Source of the DNA: Flavobacteriales bacterium
Lineage (GTDB): Bacteria; Bacteroidota; Bacteroidia; Flavobacteriales_D; Sanyastnellaceae
Assembly (NCBI GenBank): GCA_027488055.1
Contig: JAIYCK010000079.1
Location: forward strand, 1 to 9,453
Reading direction: 5' to 3'
Length of the DNA stretch: 9,453 bases
Part shown: positions 1-6,521 of the stretch, in pieces
How the letters are laid out: each line of letters begins with the position of its first letter
Numbering within the stretch: position 1 is the stretch's first letter
Position numbers and translations under genes: made by a program
The notes under the pieces: generated by a model
The model's input: the letters and a program-made list of their open reading frames with translations, nothing else
What the model was told of the DNA's origin: nothing
Database searches by the model: none

Positions 1-1
1 A

Positions 2-883
2 GAGTATGAAACCACTGAAAGTGTCGATTAGATTTTTGCCAAAATACAACAGGCCAATGCGGATCGTGAGGTATTAAAAGTCAAGAAAGACCGTGCATTC
101 GATCAGCTTCGTTTCAAAACGAGCAGCGCCACGGCAGATGAGACTGAATTTATTGCATTCGTGGAGGATGAAATCGCATGTATTCAGGACAAAGAGAAAT
201 CAATTGACGGCTTGTTGGGAAGCATTTCTACTCAATTCGCCAATCCTGCATACAACTTGCGCAAGCGTTATGAGGAATTCAAAACCTTCGTTTACAATCG
301 ATTCAATGAAAGTCTAGCCAAAACCAAGATTTCCAATATCGAAAGTTTGCGCATTGAGTTGGTAGACAACAAAAAGGTGCTTTATGAATTGGAGCGCATC
401 GCCAGCATCGAAAATCTGAATGCCCAGTTGTCCTTTGAGTTCGAAAGCGCAGAAGACTTGAAGATCCTCAATCAATACTTGGACAGCGGCAAATCAGTAG
501 ATTTCGAAAACCTATTCGATATCGAGTTGGTGTTGGATGTGAAGGGCACCATGAAGCGCGTGGATTTGAAAGAGCAGGTGGAGTCAGATGGTACCGACCG
601 TATGATACGCTTGGTGATCGTAATGAGCATCATCAATCGACTGGCCATTTCAAGCGAGGACAACAAGATTGCTTTGTTCATCGACGAAATCGGAACCATC
701 GACGAGCACAATCGTCCCCAGTTGGTACAGTTCTGCAAAGAACACAACTTCATCCCAATCTTCGCGGCTCCTCAGCCATACGATGGATTCAGCAAATATT
801 ATTTTATCTTCCGTTCCAAAGGCAAGATCAATCTCAACGACAAACAGCACGCTGTGCGTCGCGAAGAGTTAAGAATAGACTAG
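2..883 (+). CDS. SMC/MukB-like ATPase, C-terminal part, with in-frame TAG
   Basis: This is the 3' end of a gene that begins outside the window. The frame is coding-like from base 2 but is broken by TAG at 29-31; after it the frame is open to TAG at 881-883. The first possible restart is GTG at 161 (240 codons), and there is no ATG. The residues around the TAG are charged and helix-prone, as in an SMC coiled-coil arm returning to the head. Counting from the GTG, the C-terminal head shows a signature-like SDGTDR (residues 142-147), then a hydrophobic strand ending in ALFIDE (171-176). D175-E176 would be Walker B plus the catalytic Glu. A D-loop-like IDEHNRPQL and an H-loop-like strand follow (IPIFAAP). 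This arrangement is typical of MukB/MksB/JetC-like ATPases. No partner gene such as jetD or mksE follows; rsmE does. The family is inferred from motifs and the subfamily is unknown. The stop may be a real nonsense mutation or a sequence error. Confidence 0.6.
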
Positions 884-889
884 CACAAT

Positions 890-914
890 GGGGAGGAGCA
901 ATCCTCCCCTTTTC
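890..914 (+). terminator. Rho-independent terminator after the SMC-like gene
   Basis: A perfect 8-bp G/C-rich stem, GGGGAGGA (890-897) with TCCTCCCC (902-909), closes a GCAA loop of the stable GNRA type and is followed by TTTTC. It lies 6 bases past the stop of the SMC-like gene and 13 bases before the rsmE start. It should separate those two transcripts, so rsmE probably needs its own promoter or depends on read-through. Confidence 0.85.
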
Positions 915-927
915 ATATCCAACTCCT

Positions 928-1623
928 TTGAATCTATTTTACAATCCTCACATACATGGCGACTGCATCGAACTAGATGTGGAAGAGTCGAGGCATGTGA
1001 AGGCCATGCGCCATCAAGATGGTGATTTGGTTCAAGTGACCAATGGCGAAGGTGGCTGTATCACAGGTTCTGTCCAATGGAAAAAACACTTGGCGTTGGT
1101 TCAAGTGACGGAGCGATTTGAACAAAGCACACCCGGGACATTTATTCACCTTATCATGGCTCCCACTAAACAGCACGAGCGCATGGAGTGGCTATTGGAA
1201 AAGGCTGTCGAAATGGGCATTGGATCCGTTCACTTTGTACAATGCGCCAATAGCGAAAGACCTATTGTCCGCATGGATCGTTTGCATCGAGTGGCCATCG
1301 CGGCCATCAAACAAAGTCAACGTTGGTTTTTACCAAAGGTGCATGATGTCCAAAAATTCGATCAATTGTTGGAACAATTTCAATCACAATCCAACCTGAT
1401 TGCGCACTGCAGAGAGGAACTACCACGTATTCGCATCGCGAATCTCTTGCAACACAAACCGATGAATATTTGGATTGGTCCCGAAGGTGATTTTCATACC
1501 AACGAACTGGAACGAGCTCAGGCACATGGATTCACCTCCATTTCGCTGGGACACGCACGATTGCGCACCGAAACAGCCGCTCTGGCTTGTATCGCGGCGA
1601 TTCAAATGCATCATGCAGAATAA
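928..1623 (+). CDS. rsmE: 16S rRNA (uracil-1498-N3)-methyltransferase RsmE
   Basis: RsmE methylates N3 of U1498 in 16S rRNA of the 30S subunit, using S-adenosylmethionine. At 231 residues the protein is close to the usual family length. The N-terminal part (about 1-70) corresponds to the PUA-like RNA-binding domain, with the conserved HV-x-AMR segment at 23-28. The C-terminal part is a SPOUT-fold (trefoil-knot) methyltransferase: K81 and an E-x-AVEMG helix (91-97), AAIKQSQR (125-132), the SAM-binding IGPEGDF (183-189), LG (207-208) and the knot signature RLRTETAA (211-218). The start is TTG at 928. It gives MNLFYNP, the usual beginning of Bacteroidota RsmE, and no ATG lies nearby in frame. 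There is no clear Shine-Dalgarno sequence. It sits directly behind a strong terminator, so it is likely transcribed alone. Identification is firm; only the TTG start carries some doubt. Confidence 0.96.
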   Translation: MNLFYNPHIHGDCIELDVEESRHVKAMRHQDGDLVQVTNGEGGCITGSVQWKKHLALVQVTERFEQSTPGTFIHLIMAPTKQHERMEWLLEKAVEMGIGSVHFVQCANSERPIVRMDRLHRVAIAAIKQSQRWFLPKVHDVQKFDQLLEQFQSQSNLIAHCREELPRIRIANLLQHKPMNIWIGPEGDFHTNELERAQAHGFTSISLGHARLRTETAALACIAAIQMHHAE

Positions 1624-1752
1624 TTGATCGATAAACCTTCGTTTTATTTCATCCACAATCGAGGCCAAATGCGCGAGATGTCGTATTTTTGATGTACAAC
1701 CCATGGCACAATGTTCAATTGATTCATTCGTTTTCATGGTAAAATTGCAGCT
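1624..1752 (+). other. Intergenic region: weak hairpin and possible -7 promoter element
   Basis: This 129-base gap contains no gene I can support. Just after rsmE, an AT-rich hairpin (about 1631-1647, CTTC loop, one bulged T) followed by TTT could act as a weak terminator. At 1684-1691 the sequence TATTTTTG fits the Bacteroidota -7 consensus TAnnTTTG exactly. No TTTG lies at the expected distance of about 20 bases upstream, so the promoter call is weak. If real, it would serve the downstream membrane protein and hexosaminidase pair. Confidence 0.3.
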
Positions 1753-2103
1753 ATGTTCGGAATCATTCGACTCATCATTCGTATCTCTGTGATTGTCGCT
1801 CTTGGTCTATTGGTATTGGCCTACTTTACCAATCCCACAGAGCAAGACTTCAAGGAAGAAGTGAAAAATCAACTCAAAGCACAATTTGCGAGCGACCCTG
1901 AGAACCCAGCTGCTCAATTCTTATCTGACACCACCAGCGATTTTACAGAAACCGCCATTGATAAATTTTTGGTTCGCAAAAATTATTTCATCTGTTCCAT
2001 GTATGATGTGCATTTGCCCTTTGGCGAATACAAATACCTTGGAGCATATCATGTATTTTTCCCACTTCAAAAGGAAAATCCCCTCGATAACTTAGCCAAA
2101 TAA
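1753..2103 (+). CDS. Small single-pass membrane protein, DUF4359-like
   Basis: This is a 116-residue protein of unknown function. Residues 4-25 form one strong hydrophobic helix (RLIIRISVIVALGLLVLAYF), probably a membrane anchor with the rest outside the inner membrane. Immediately after it comes the NPT-x-x-DF segment (27-33), then a charged helical stretch, then an aromatic C-terminal half: RKNYFICSMYDV (75-86) and EYKYLGAYHVFFPL (92-105). From memory, the order (TM helix, NP motif, helix, 'R-x-NYF-x-x-S-x-Y', 'YK-x-x-G' and an aromatic strand) resembles DUF4359 proteins, which have no known activity. The match is by eye only. The ATG start at 1753 is the first in frame and puts the helix at the N terminus. 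It lies 15 bases ahead of the GH20 hexosaminidase on the same strand, so the two are probably cotranscribed. No catalytic residues are evident. Confidence 0.75.
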   Translation: MFGIIRLIIRISVIVALGLLVLAYFTNPTEQDFKEEVKNQLKAQFASDPENPAAQFLSDTTSDFTETAIDKFLVRKNYFICSMYDVHLPFGEYKYLGAYHVFFPLQKENPLDNLAK

Positions 2104-2118
2104 CATCGGACTTCACAC

Positions 2119-4473
2119 ATGAAGTATACCCTTTTACTGCTGCTTTTCTTTTGCCTTACTGGCATCGGAGAAGCTCAATCGTCTTTGAACCTCATTCCAC
2201 AACCACAATCCATTGTGCCGCTGAAAGGAGCGTTTCGCCTGAATAGCGCTACCATCATTTTGCATAGTCCACACTGTGAGATGGATGCGCGTTTGCTTCA
2301 GTTATTCCTTGCTCATCACACCGGTTTCAATTTGCAAGTGGCACCCTTTACAGAGCATCCAGATTCCAATTATATATTCTTGGAGGCGATGATGCCGGAT
2401 CCTGGTCTATTACCTCCCAGCACGATTCCAGGTTTGCCTGGCAGTCTCGCTCAAGTGCTTGTGCAAGATGATCATGAGGCCTATCGCCTGAGCATTACTC
2501 CGAACTCCGTCATGATCAGTGGGCGCACCACTGCGGGAGTGGGACACGGCATTCAAACCCTGAAACAAATGACGCCATGGAGCGCCTCAAGGGAAGAATT
2601 ATTGCCTGTGAGTTGGAACTGTATGATGATCCAAGACAAACCTGCCTTTGGACATCGAGGGCTCTTGCTCGATTGTTGCCGCCATTTCATGGACGTGGAT
2701 TTCATCAAAAAATACATTGATCTATTGGCATTCTACAAAATGAATGTGCTGCATTGGCATTTGACCGAGGATCAGGGATGGCGCATTGAAATCATGAAGT
2801 ACCCGCTTTTAACCGAGATCGGAGGCTTTCGCAAAGAAGCAGATGGTAGCACCTACGGTGGATTTTATACGCAAGCACAAATCAAGCAAATTGTCGCATA
2901 TGCCGCCGAGCGGCACATCACCATCATACCAGAAATTGAAATGCCGGGGCATAGTGTGGCGGCCATTGCCAGTTATCCTTATCTCGGCTGTACGCAGGAT
3001 TCCATCGATGTCGAAACCGAATGGGGTGTCTTCAAAGACATTTACTGCGCTGGCAATGACAGTACAATTCAATTCCTCAAAGATGTATTGACCGAGGTGT
3101 GCTCGTTGTTTCCAGGACCATATATCCACATTGGTGGAGATGAAGCTCCCAAGTTTAGATGGGAACAATGCGCCCGCTGCCAAAAGCGAATGACAGATGA
3201 ACATATCGCTGATGAAGCGGCATTGCAAACCTGGCTGATTGAAGAAATGGCTGCTTTTCTGACCACCAAAAACAAGCGCATCATTGGATGGGATGAAATT
3301 CTCGAAGGTGGCATACCCGCCGACGCAGCGATACAAAGCTGGAGAGGTATCGAAGGTGGAGAAATGGCTGCGAAAGCCAAACATGCAGTCATTATGTCGC
3401 CCACTTCACATTGTTATTTTGACTACGGACTTCAATCCATCGATGCTGAAAAAGTATATCAATTTGATCCCGTACCATCTTCTTTGACTGAAGCAGAATC
3501 GCAGTATATCAGAGGTGCAGAGTGCAATATGTGGACCGAGCATGCTCCTCAAAATTTAGTTGATGGCAAAGTTTTTCCTCGCGTGCTTGCGATGAGCGAA
3601 GTGTTGTGGACCTACCCTTCTGTGAGGAATTACAAAACGTTCAGTAAAAAGATCACTGCGCATCATTCATTCTTAAAACAAATGGATGTAACCTATGGTC
3701 TCGCTAAAATCCCCGGATCCATCGCATATCGCACCAATTCGAAAGGCCAACTGGTGATCGACATTAAACCCACTGTTGAAGGGATAGAGTTCGTTTATAC
3801 AGAATTCCCCTATTATTCCGATGATTTCCAATTGACAGCTGATCGTTTGGGACGCGAAGCCACCATCGAAGCTGTTCCCCAAGCAAATTATGTGAAAGAC
3901 TCTATCGTGCCACCCAATGCTGTGTTAATGGACATTATCCCTGTGCTAAACAATGTCGGCATGCGCGATCAACGCATTCAAATTTGTGTCGATCAACATA
4001 TAGGTTTCGGAAAAAAAGTGACGCGCAATTTTACTACCAATCCATATTATCCTGCCTCTGGAGACAATGCGCTGACCGATGGACTATGTCATGTCGGTGG
4101 TTTCCGCGATGGATTTTGGCAAGGCGTCGTGCAGAAAGATTTAGAAGTAATTGTGGATTTGCAAAACGCGCAAACGATCCATTTTTGCAATAGCAATTGG
4201 TATCACTACGCCAATGCTTGGATCTTCAGACCAAACCAAGTGCAGTATATGGGAAGCATGGATGGAACACATTGGACCACCTTGGGTACGTTCAAAGCTG
4301 CAGTTGAGGCTTCCGATAAAAATGAAATCGCATTGCCCTACCCTGTTTGGTTCGAGCCTACAAAAGCGAGGTACATCAAAATGATCGTCAATGGCATTGG
4401 GAATTGTCCTGACTGGCATGATGCACCGGGTGAGCCAAGCTGGCTGTTTGGTGATGAACTGATCATTCGTTAA
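2119..4473 (+). CDS. Exported beta-N-acetylhexosaminidase, GH20
   Basis: The enzyme removes terminal beta-linked N-acetylglucosamine or N-acetylgalactosamine from chitin fragments, glycoproteins or other glycans by substrate-assisted catalysis. At 784 residues it matches large Bacteroidota GH20 enzymes. Residues 1-19 are a signal peptide, with likely cleavage GEA|Q and no lipobox. The GH20b-like N-terminal domain spans about 24-170. The TIM barrel spans about 175-515, starting at HRGLLLDCCRHF (179-190), then LHWHLTEDQGWR (211-222), PEIEMPGH (271-278) and HIGGDEAPK (337-345), whose D341-E342 are the catalytic pair. Pocket residues include W391 (GWDE), W408 and W472/E474 in ECNMWTEH. A linker domain follows to about 640, then a discoidin-like (F5/8 type C) domain from about 645 to 784 that probably binds carbohydrate. 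No type IX secretion tail is recognisable. Location is therefore periplasm or outside. The natural substrate cannot be read from the sequence. Confidence 0.96.
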   Translation: MKYTLLLLLFFCLTGIGEAQSSLNLIPQPQSIVPLKGAFRLNSATIILHSPHCEMDARLLQLFLAHHTGFNLQVAPFTEHPDSNYIFLEAMMPDPGLLPPSTIPGLPGSLAQVLVQDDHEAYRLSITPNSVMISGRTTAGVGHGIQTLKQMTPWSASREELLPVSWNCMMIQDKPAFGHRGLLLDCCRHFMDVDFIKKYIDLLAFYKMNVLHWHLTEDQGWRIEIMKYPLLTEIGGFRKEADGSTYGGFYTQAQIKQIVAYAAERHITIIPEIEMPGHSVAAIASYPYLGCTQDSIDVETEWGVFKDIYCAGNDSTIQFLKDVLTEVCSLFPGPYIHIGGDEAPKFRWEQCARCQKRMTDEHIADEAALQTWLIEEMAAFLTTKNKRIIGWDEILEGGIPADAAIQSWRGIEGGEMAAKAKHAVIMSPTSHCYFDYGLQSIDAEKVYQFDPVPSSLTEAESQYIRGAECNMWTEHAPQNLVDGKVFPRVLAMSEVLWTYPSVRNYKTFSKKITAHHSFLKQMDVTYGLAKIPGSIAYRTNSKGQLVIDIKPTVEGIEFVYTEFPYYSDDFQLTADRLGREATIEAVPQANYVKDSIVPPNAVLMDIIPVLNNVGMRDQRIQICVDQHIGFGKKVTRNFTTNPYYPASGDNALTDGLCHVGGFRDGFWQGVVQKDLEVIVDLQNAQTIHFCNSNWYHYANAWIFRPNQVQYMGSMDGTHWTTLGTFKAAVEASDKNEIALPYPVWFEPTKARYIKMIVNGIGNCPDWHDAPGEPSWLFGDELIIR

Positions 4474-4526
4474 TAACTCTCAGGTGAGCCTGAATTCTAA
4501 GTCATGGATGACCCTATTTTAGGGTT
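4474..4526 (+). other. Two small hairpins between hexosaminidase and DUF551-like gene
   Basis: The first hairpin pairs TCAGG (4480-4484) with CCTGA (4489-4493) around a TGAG loop, with no T-tract after it. The second pairs ACCCTA (4511-4516) with TAGGGT (4520-4525) around TTT and ends two bases before the GTG start at 4527. Neither is a convincing terminator. The second is placed to hide the ribosome-binding region or start of the next gene. Confidence 0.45.
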
Positions 4527-4802
4527 GTGAATCAATGGATCGACATTAAAGAAGCATTGCCCCAACATGAGCAAAGGGTCTTGGCGTTTATTCCTGGAAA
4601 CAAGGTTTTCTTGCCAGGAAAATCAGGCGAATTTGAACTGAGAGAAGTCATTGTGTTGCATTTTATCAAAGACTTTTACCCCGCCGAATCGGAGAAATGC
4701 CAAAAGTATGGTCCCCATTTCTGGCAAGGAGAAGGCAATAGCAATCATTTTTTCAATGATGTCAAATATTGGACTCCCATGCCTCATCCCCACCTTTCTT
4801 AA
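4527..4802 (+). CDS. DUF551-like small protein
   Basis: This 91-residue cytoplasmic protein is of unknown function. It has the two landmarks I associate with DUF551: an N-terminal W-I-D-I-K-E-A-LP segment (4-12) leading to E-QRVLAF (15-21), and a C-terminal aromatic-proline signature YWTPMPHPH (81-89), equivalent to the family's usual 'HWMPLPEPP'. The intervening segment contains a single Cys (C58) and several His and aromatic residues. No signal peptide or membrane helix is present. The GTG start at 4527 is forced: TGA precedes it in frame at 4509-4511 and there is no in-frame ATG until near the C terminus. The gene ends 5 bases before the DinB-family start, so the two are probably translated from one message. 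DUF551 occurs often in phages and phage-derived regions, but nothing else here looks phage-like. Confidence 0.8.
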   Translation: MNQWIDIKEALPQHEQRVLAFIPGNKVFLPGKSGEFELREVIVLHFIKDFYPAESEKCQKYGPHFWQGEGNSNHFFNDVKYWTPMPHPHLS

Positions 4803-4807
4803 ACCTT

Positions 4808-5329
4808 ATGGAAAAACACTACATTCAAAACATTCAGAAGATTTTTCTTCAATACAAAGTGATGGGCGAGAAAGCCATGGTTCAGGTTGAAGAGAAGAGA
4901 TTGTTTTGGGCTTTCAATAATGAAAGCAACAGCATCGCTGTCATGGTTCAACACCTTTCCGGCAATATGATTTCGCGATTCACTAATTTTTACGAAGAAG
5001 ATGGCGAAAAGCCTTGGCGAAGTCGTGATCAGGAGTTTGAGCCGATTTTGAGCACGCGCATCGAAATGATGGAAGCATGGACCAATGGATGGAATGTATT
5101 CTTACAAGTCATTGATTCGCTCGAACCAGCAGATTTACAAAAGATCGTAGTGATCCGTGGTGAGCAGCACACCGTTGTCGAAGCCTTGCAGCGTCAACTA
5201 GCGCATTATAGTTATCACATCGGTCAAATTGTATTCCTGTCCAAAATGGTGGCCCAAGAATCTTGGAACTCACTGTCAATTCCCAAAAATCAAAGCAACG
5301 ACTTCAACAATAAAATGTTTGGGAAATAG
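4808..5329 (+). CDS. DinB/DUF1572 family putative metal-binding protein
   Basis: This is a 173-residue cytoplasmic four-helix-bundle protein of the DinB superfamily, DUF1572 branch. Relatives include thiol S-transferases and metal-dependent enzymes, but this branch has no established reaction. The family's landmarks are clear: SIAVMVQHLSGNMISRF (42-58) with candidate metal ligand H49, DGEKPWRSRDQEF (65-77), IRGEQHTVVEAL (116-127) and RQLAHYSYHIGQI (129-141). In the last, H133-x3-H137 would complete the three-His site. The chosen start, ATG at 4808, gives MEKHYIQNIQKIF and matches the family N terminus. A longer in-frame option at 4769 would add 13 residues read over the end of the preceding gene and is unlikely. 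It is closely coupled to the DUF551-like gene. Family assignment is firm; the activity is unknown. Confidence 0.92.
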   Translation: MEKHYIQNIQKIFLQYKVMGEKAMVQVEEKRLFWAFNNESNSIAVMVQHLSGNMISRFTNFYEEDGEKPWRSRDQEFEPILSTRIEMMEAWTNGWNVFLQVIDSLEPADLQKIVVIRGEQHTVVEALQRQLAHYSYHIGQIVFLSKMVAQESWNSLSIPKNQSNDFNNKMFGK

Positions 5330-5425
5330 TGTATTGATCCTTCTTCTTGCAGCCAGCTGCTATGAACAGTAAACTTCGATTTTCTGGATCAAAGGAATAA
5401 GTAGTTCAAATTCGCTTTTGAAAAA
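5330..5425. other. Convergent intergenic gap with inverted repeats
   Basis: The stops of the plus-strand DinB gene and the minus-strand PD40 gene face each other across 96 bases. TTGATCC (5334-5340) is the exact inverse of GGATCAA (5386-5392). Between them lies GCAG-CCAG-CTGC (5349-5360), able to form a small hairpin. Near the minus-strand stop, TTCAAA (5405-5410) and TTTGAA, separated by six bases, form another. None carries a proper T-tract, so a bidirectional terminator is possible but not demonstrated. Confidence 0.4.
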
Positions 5426-6520
5426 CTAGTCAACCCAATCCGCAATAAACACATTGGTGTCGCGTGTTCGGCCATTGTGTCGATTGCTACACCAAGCTAC
5501 CTTCTTACCGTTTGGACTGAACATAATGAAGCTATCAAATTGGCTATCGAATGTGACTTGTTCCAAACCGGTTCCATCAATGTTGATCATGAAAATATTG
5601 AAAGGAAATCCAATGGCGCTTTTGTGATTGCTGCAAAACAAAACTCGCTTGCCGTCGGGATGAAAATATGGAGACCAATTGGCTTTGCCGAGATTGGTTA
5701 CTTGGCGCACGTTCGATCCGTCTGCATTGGCAACGAAAATTTCCAAATTGGTGGGCTCGACCAAATCGACCGCTAAAAGTTCTCGGTATTTTTTGATTTC
5801 TTCAGGAGTGCGAGGTCTCGATGCCCGCCACACAATTTGTTTTCCATCCGCACTGAAAGCAGCTCCACCATCGTACCCCAGGGTATTGGTTATCTGTTTC
5901 ACATCGCTGCCGTCCAACTTCATGGTGTAGAGATCCAAGTCGCCATTGCGCATACTTGTAAAGATGATCCTATCACCTTTTGGACTCACGGTGGCCTCCG
6001 CATCATATCCCTTTTCTGAAGTCATCTGCTTCACAATGCGACCTTGCAAATCGGCTTCAAAAATATCGTACTCAGGATAAATGGGCCACACGTAACGCCC
6101 ACCCTCTCGCACAGGTACAGCGGGACATGTATCCATCGCCAAATGGGTACTCGCATACAAAATGGTGCGATCTCCTGGCATGAAAAAACTACAAGTCGTC
6201 CGACCTTTGCCCGTGGAGACAAGCGCTTGTTTGGTGCTGTCTTGTTGTTTGTTCAAGTCGAGAATAAACATTTGATCACAACCCAATCCCCAGTTCTTAT
6301 TGTCAGATTGAAACACCAGTTTATCTCCTGCAAAATTCCAATAAGCTTCTGCGTTGTTGCCCCCAAAGGTGAGCTGCTTTACATTCTTGAAATGCCTCTC
6401 TTGGGCATACACAATGGGTTCTTCTTCACTCACAACGCTCTTCGTGCTCGTGCATGATGCACCCAATGTCACCAATCCAGTGATCACCGCAAACAAAAAC
6501 TTCCTATTTATACGTTTCAT
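5426..6520 (-). CDS. PD40/TolB-like beta-propeller lipoprotein
   Basis: This is a 364-residue exported lipoprotein with a beta-propeller fold, probably for binding proteins or glycans at the envelope. Residues 1-22 are a type II signal peptide with lipobox LGASC, so C23 would be lipidated. PD40-type blades follow: YDAEATVSPKGDRIIFTS (172-189) with LDLYTMKLDGSDVKQIT (195-211), AFSADGKQIVWRASRP (221-236), LEIFVANADGSNVRQVT (259-275), YFHPDGKRVLFCSNH (285-299), FNIFMINIDGTGLEQVT (307-323) and MFSPNGKKVAWCSNR (333-347). The end TNVFIADWVD (355-364) is one I associate with a widespread family of secreted TolB-like proteins of unknown role. Cysteines at 81, 110, 132, 296 and 344 may form disulfides. 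The ATG at 6520 is preferred over one 14 codons upstream because it gives a clean lipoprotein signal. The start is one base after the upstream glycosyltransferase stop. It is not TolB itself: no Tol-Pal genes are nearby. Confidence 0.9.
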   Translation of the reverse strand: MKRINRKFLFAVITGLVTLGASCTSTKSVVSEEEPIVYAQERHFKNVKQLTFGGNNAEAYWNFAGDKLVFQSDNKNWGLGCDQMFILDLNKQQDSTKQALVSTGKGRTTCSFFMPGDRTILYASTHLAMDTCPAVPVREGGRYVWPIYPEYDIFEADLQGRIVKQMTSEKGYDAEATVSPKGDRIIFTSMRNGDLDLYTMKLDGSDVKQITNTLGYDGGAAFSADGKQIVWRASRPRTPEEIKKYRELLAVDLVEPTNLEIFVANADGSNVRQVTNLGKANWSPYFHPDGKRVLFCSNHKSAIGFPFNIFMINIDGTGLEQVTFDSQFDSFIMFSPNGKKVAWCSNRHNGRTRDTNVFIADWVD

Positions 6521-6521
6521 A

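Noticed and set aside
29..31. Recoding of TAG as an amino acid
   Set aside because: TAG ends at least three genes here (881-883, 5327-5329 and the minus-strand stop at 5428-5426), so it acts as a normal stop.
161..883. A complete 240-residue gene starting at GTG 161
   Set aside because: The coding-like frame extends upstream of the GTG to TAG 29-31 and beyond it, so this is more likely the tail of a larger gene than an independent one.
1669..1742. Two tiny open frames (7 and 16 codons) between rsmE and the small membrane protein
   Set aside because: They are too short, lack ribosome-binding signals and show no recognisable composition; chance is enough to explain them.
2809..3384. 191-codon open frame on the minus strand inside the hexosaminidase gene
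   Set aside because: It lies antisense to the catalytic barrel, whose coding is certain, and its translation resembles no family.
4480..4493. Intrinsic terminator after the hexosaminidase gene
   Set aside because: The stem is only 5 bp and no T-tract follows, so a terminator call is not supported.
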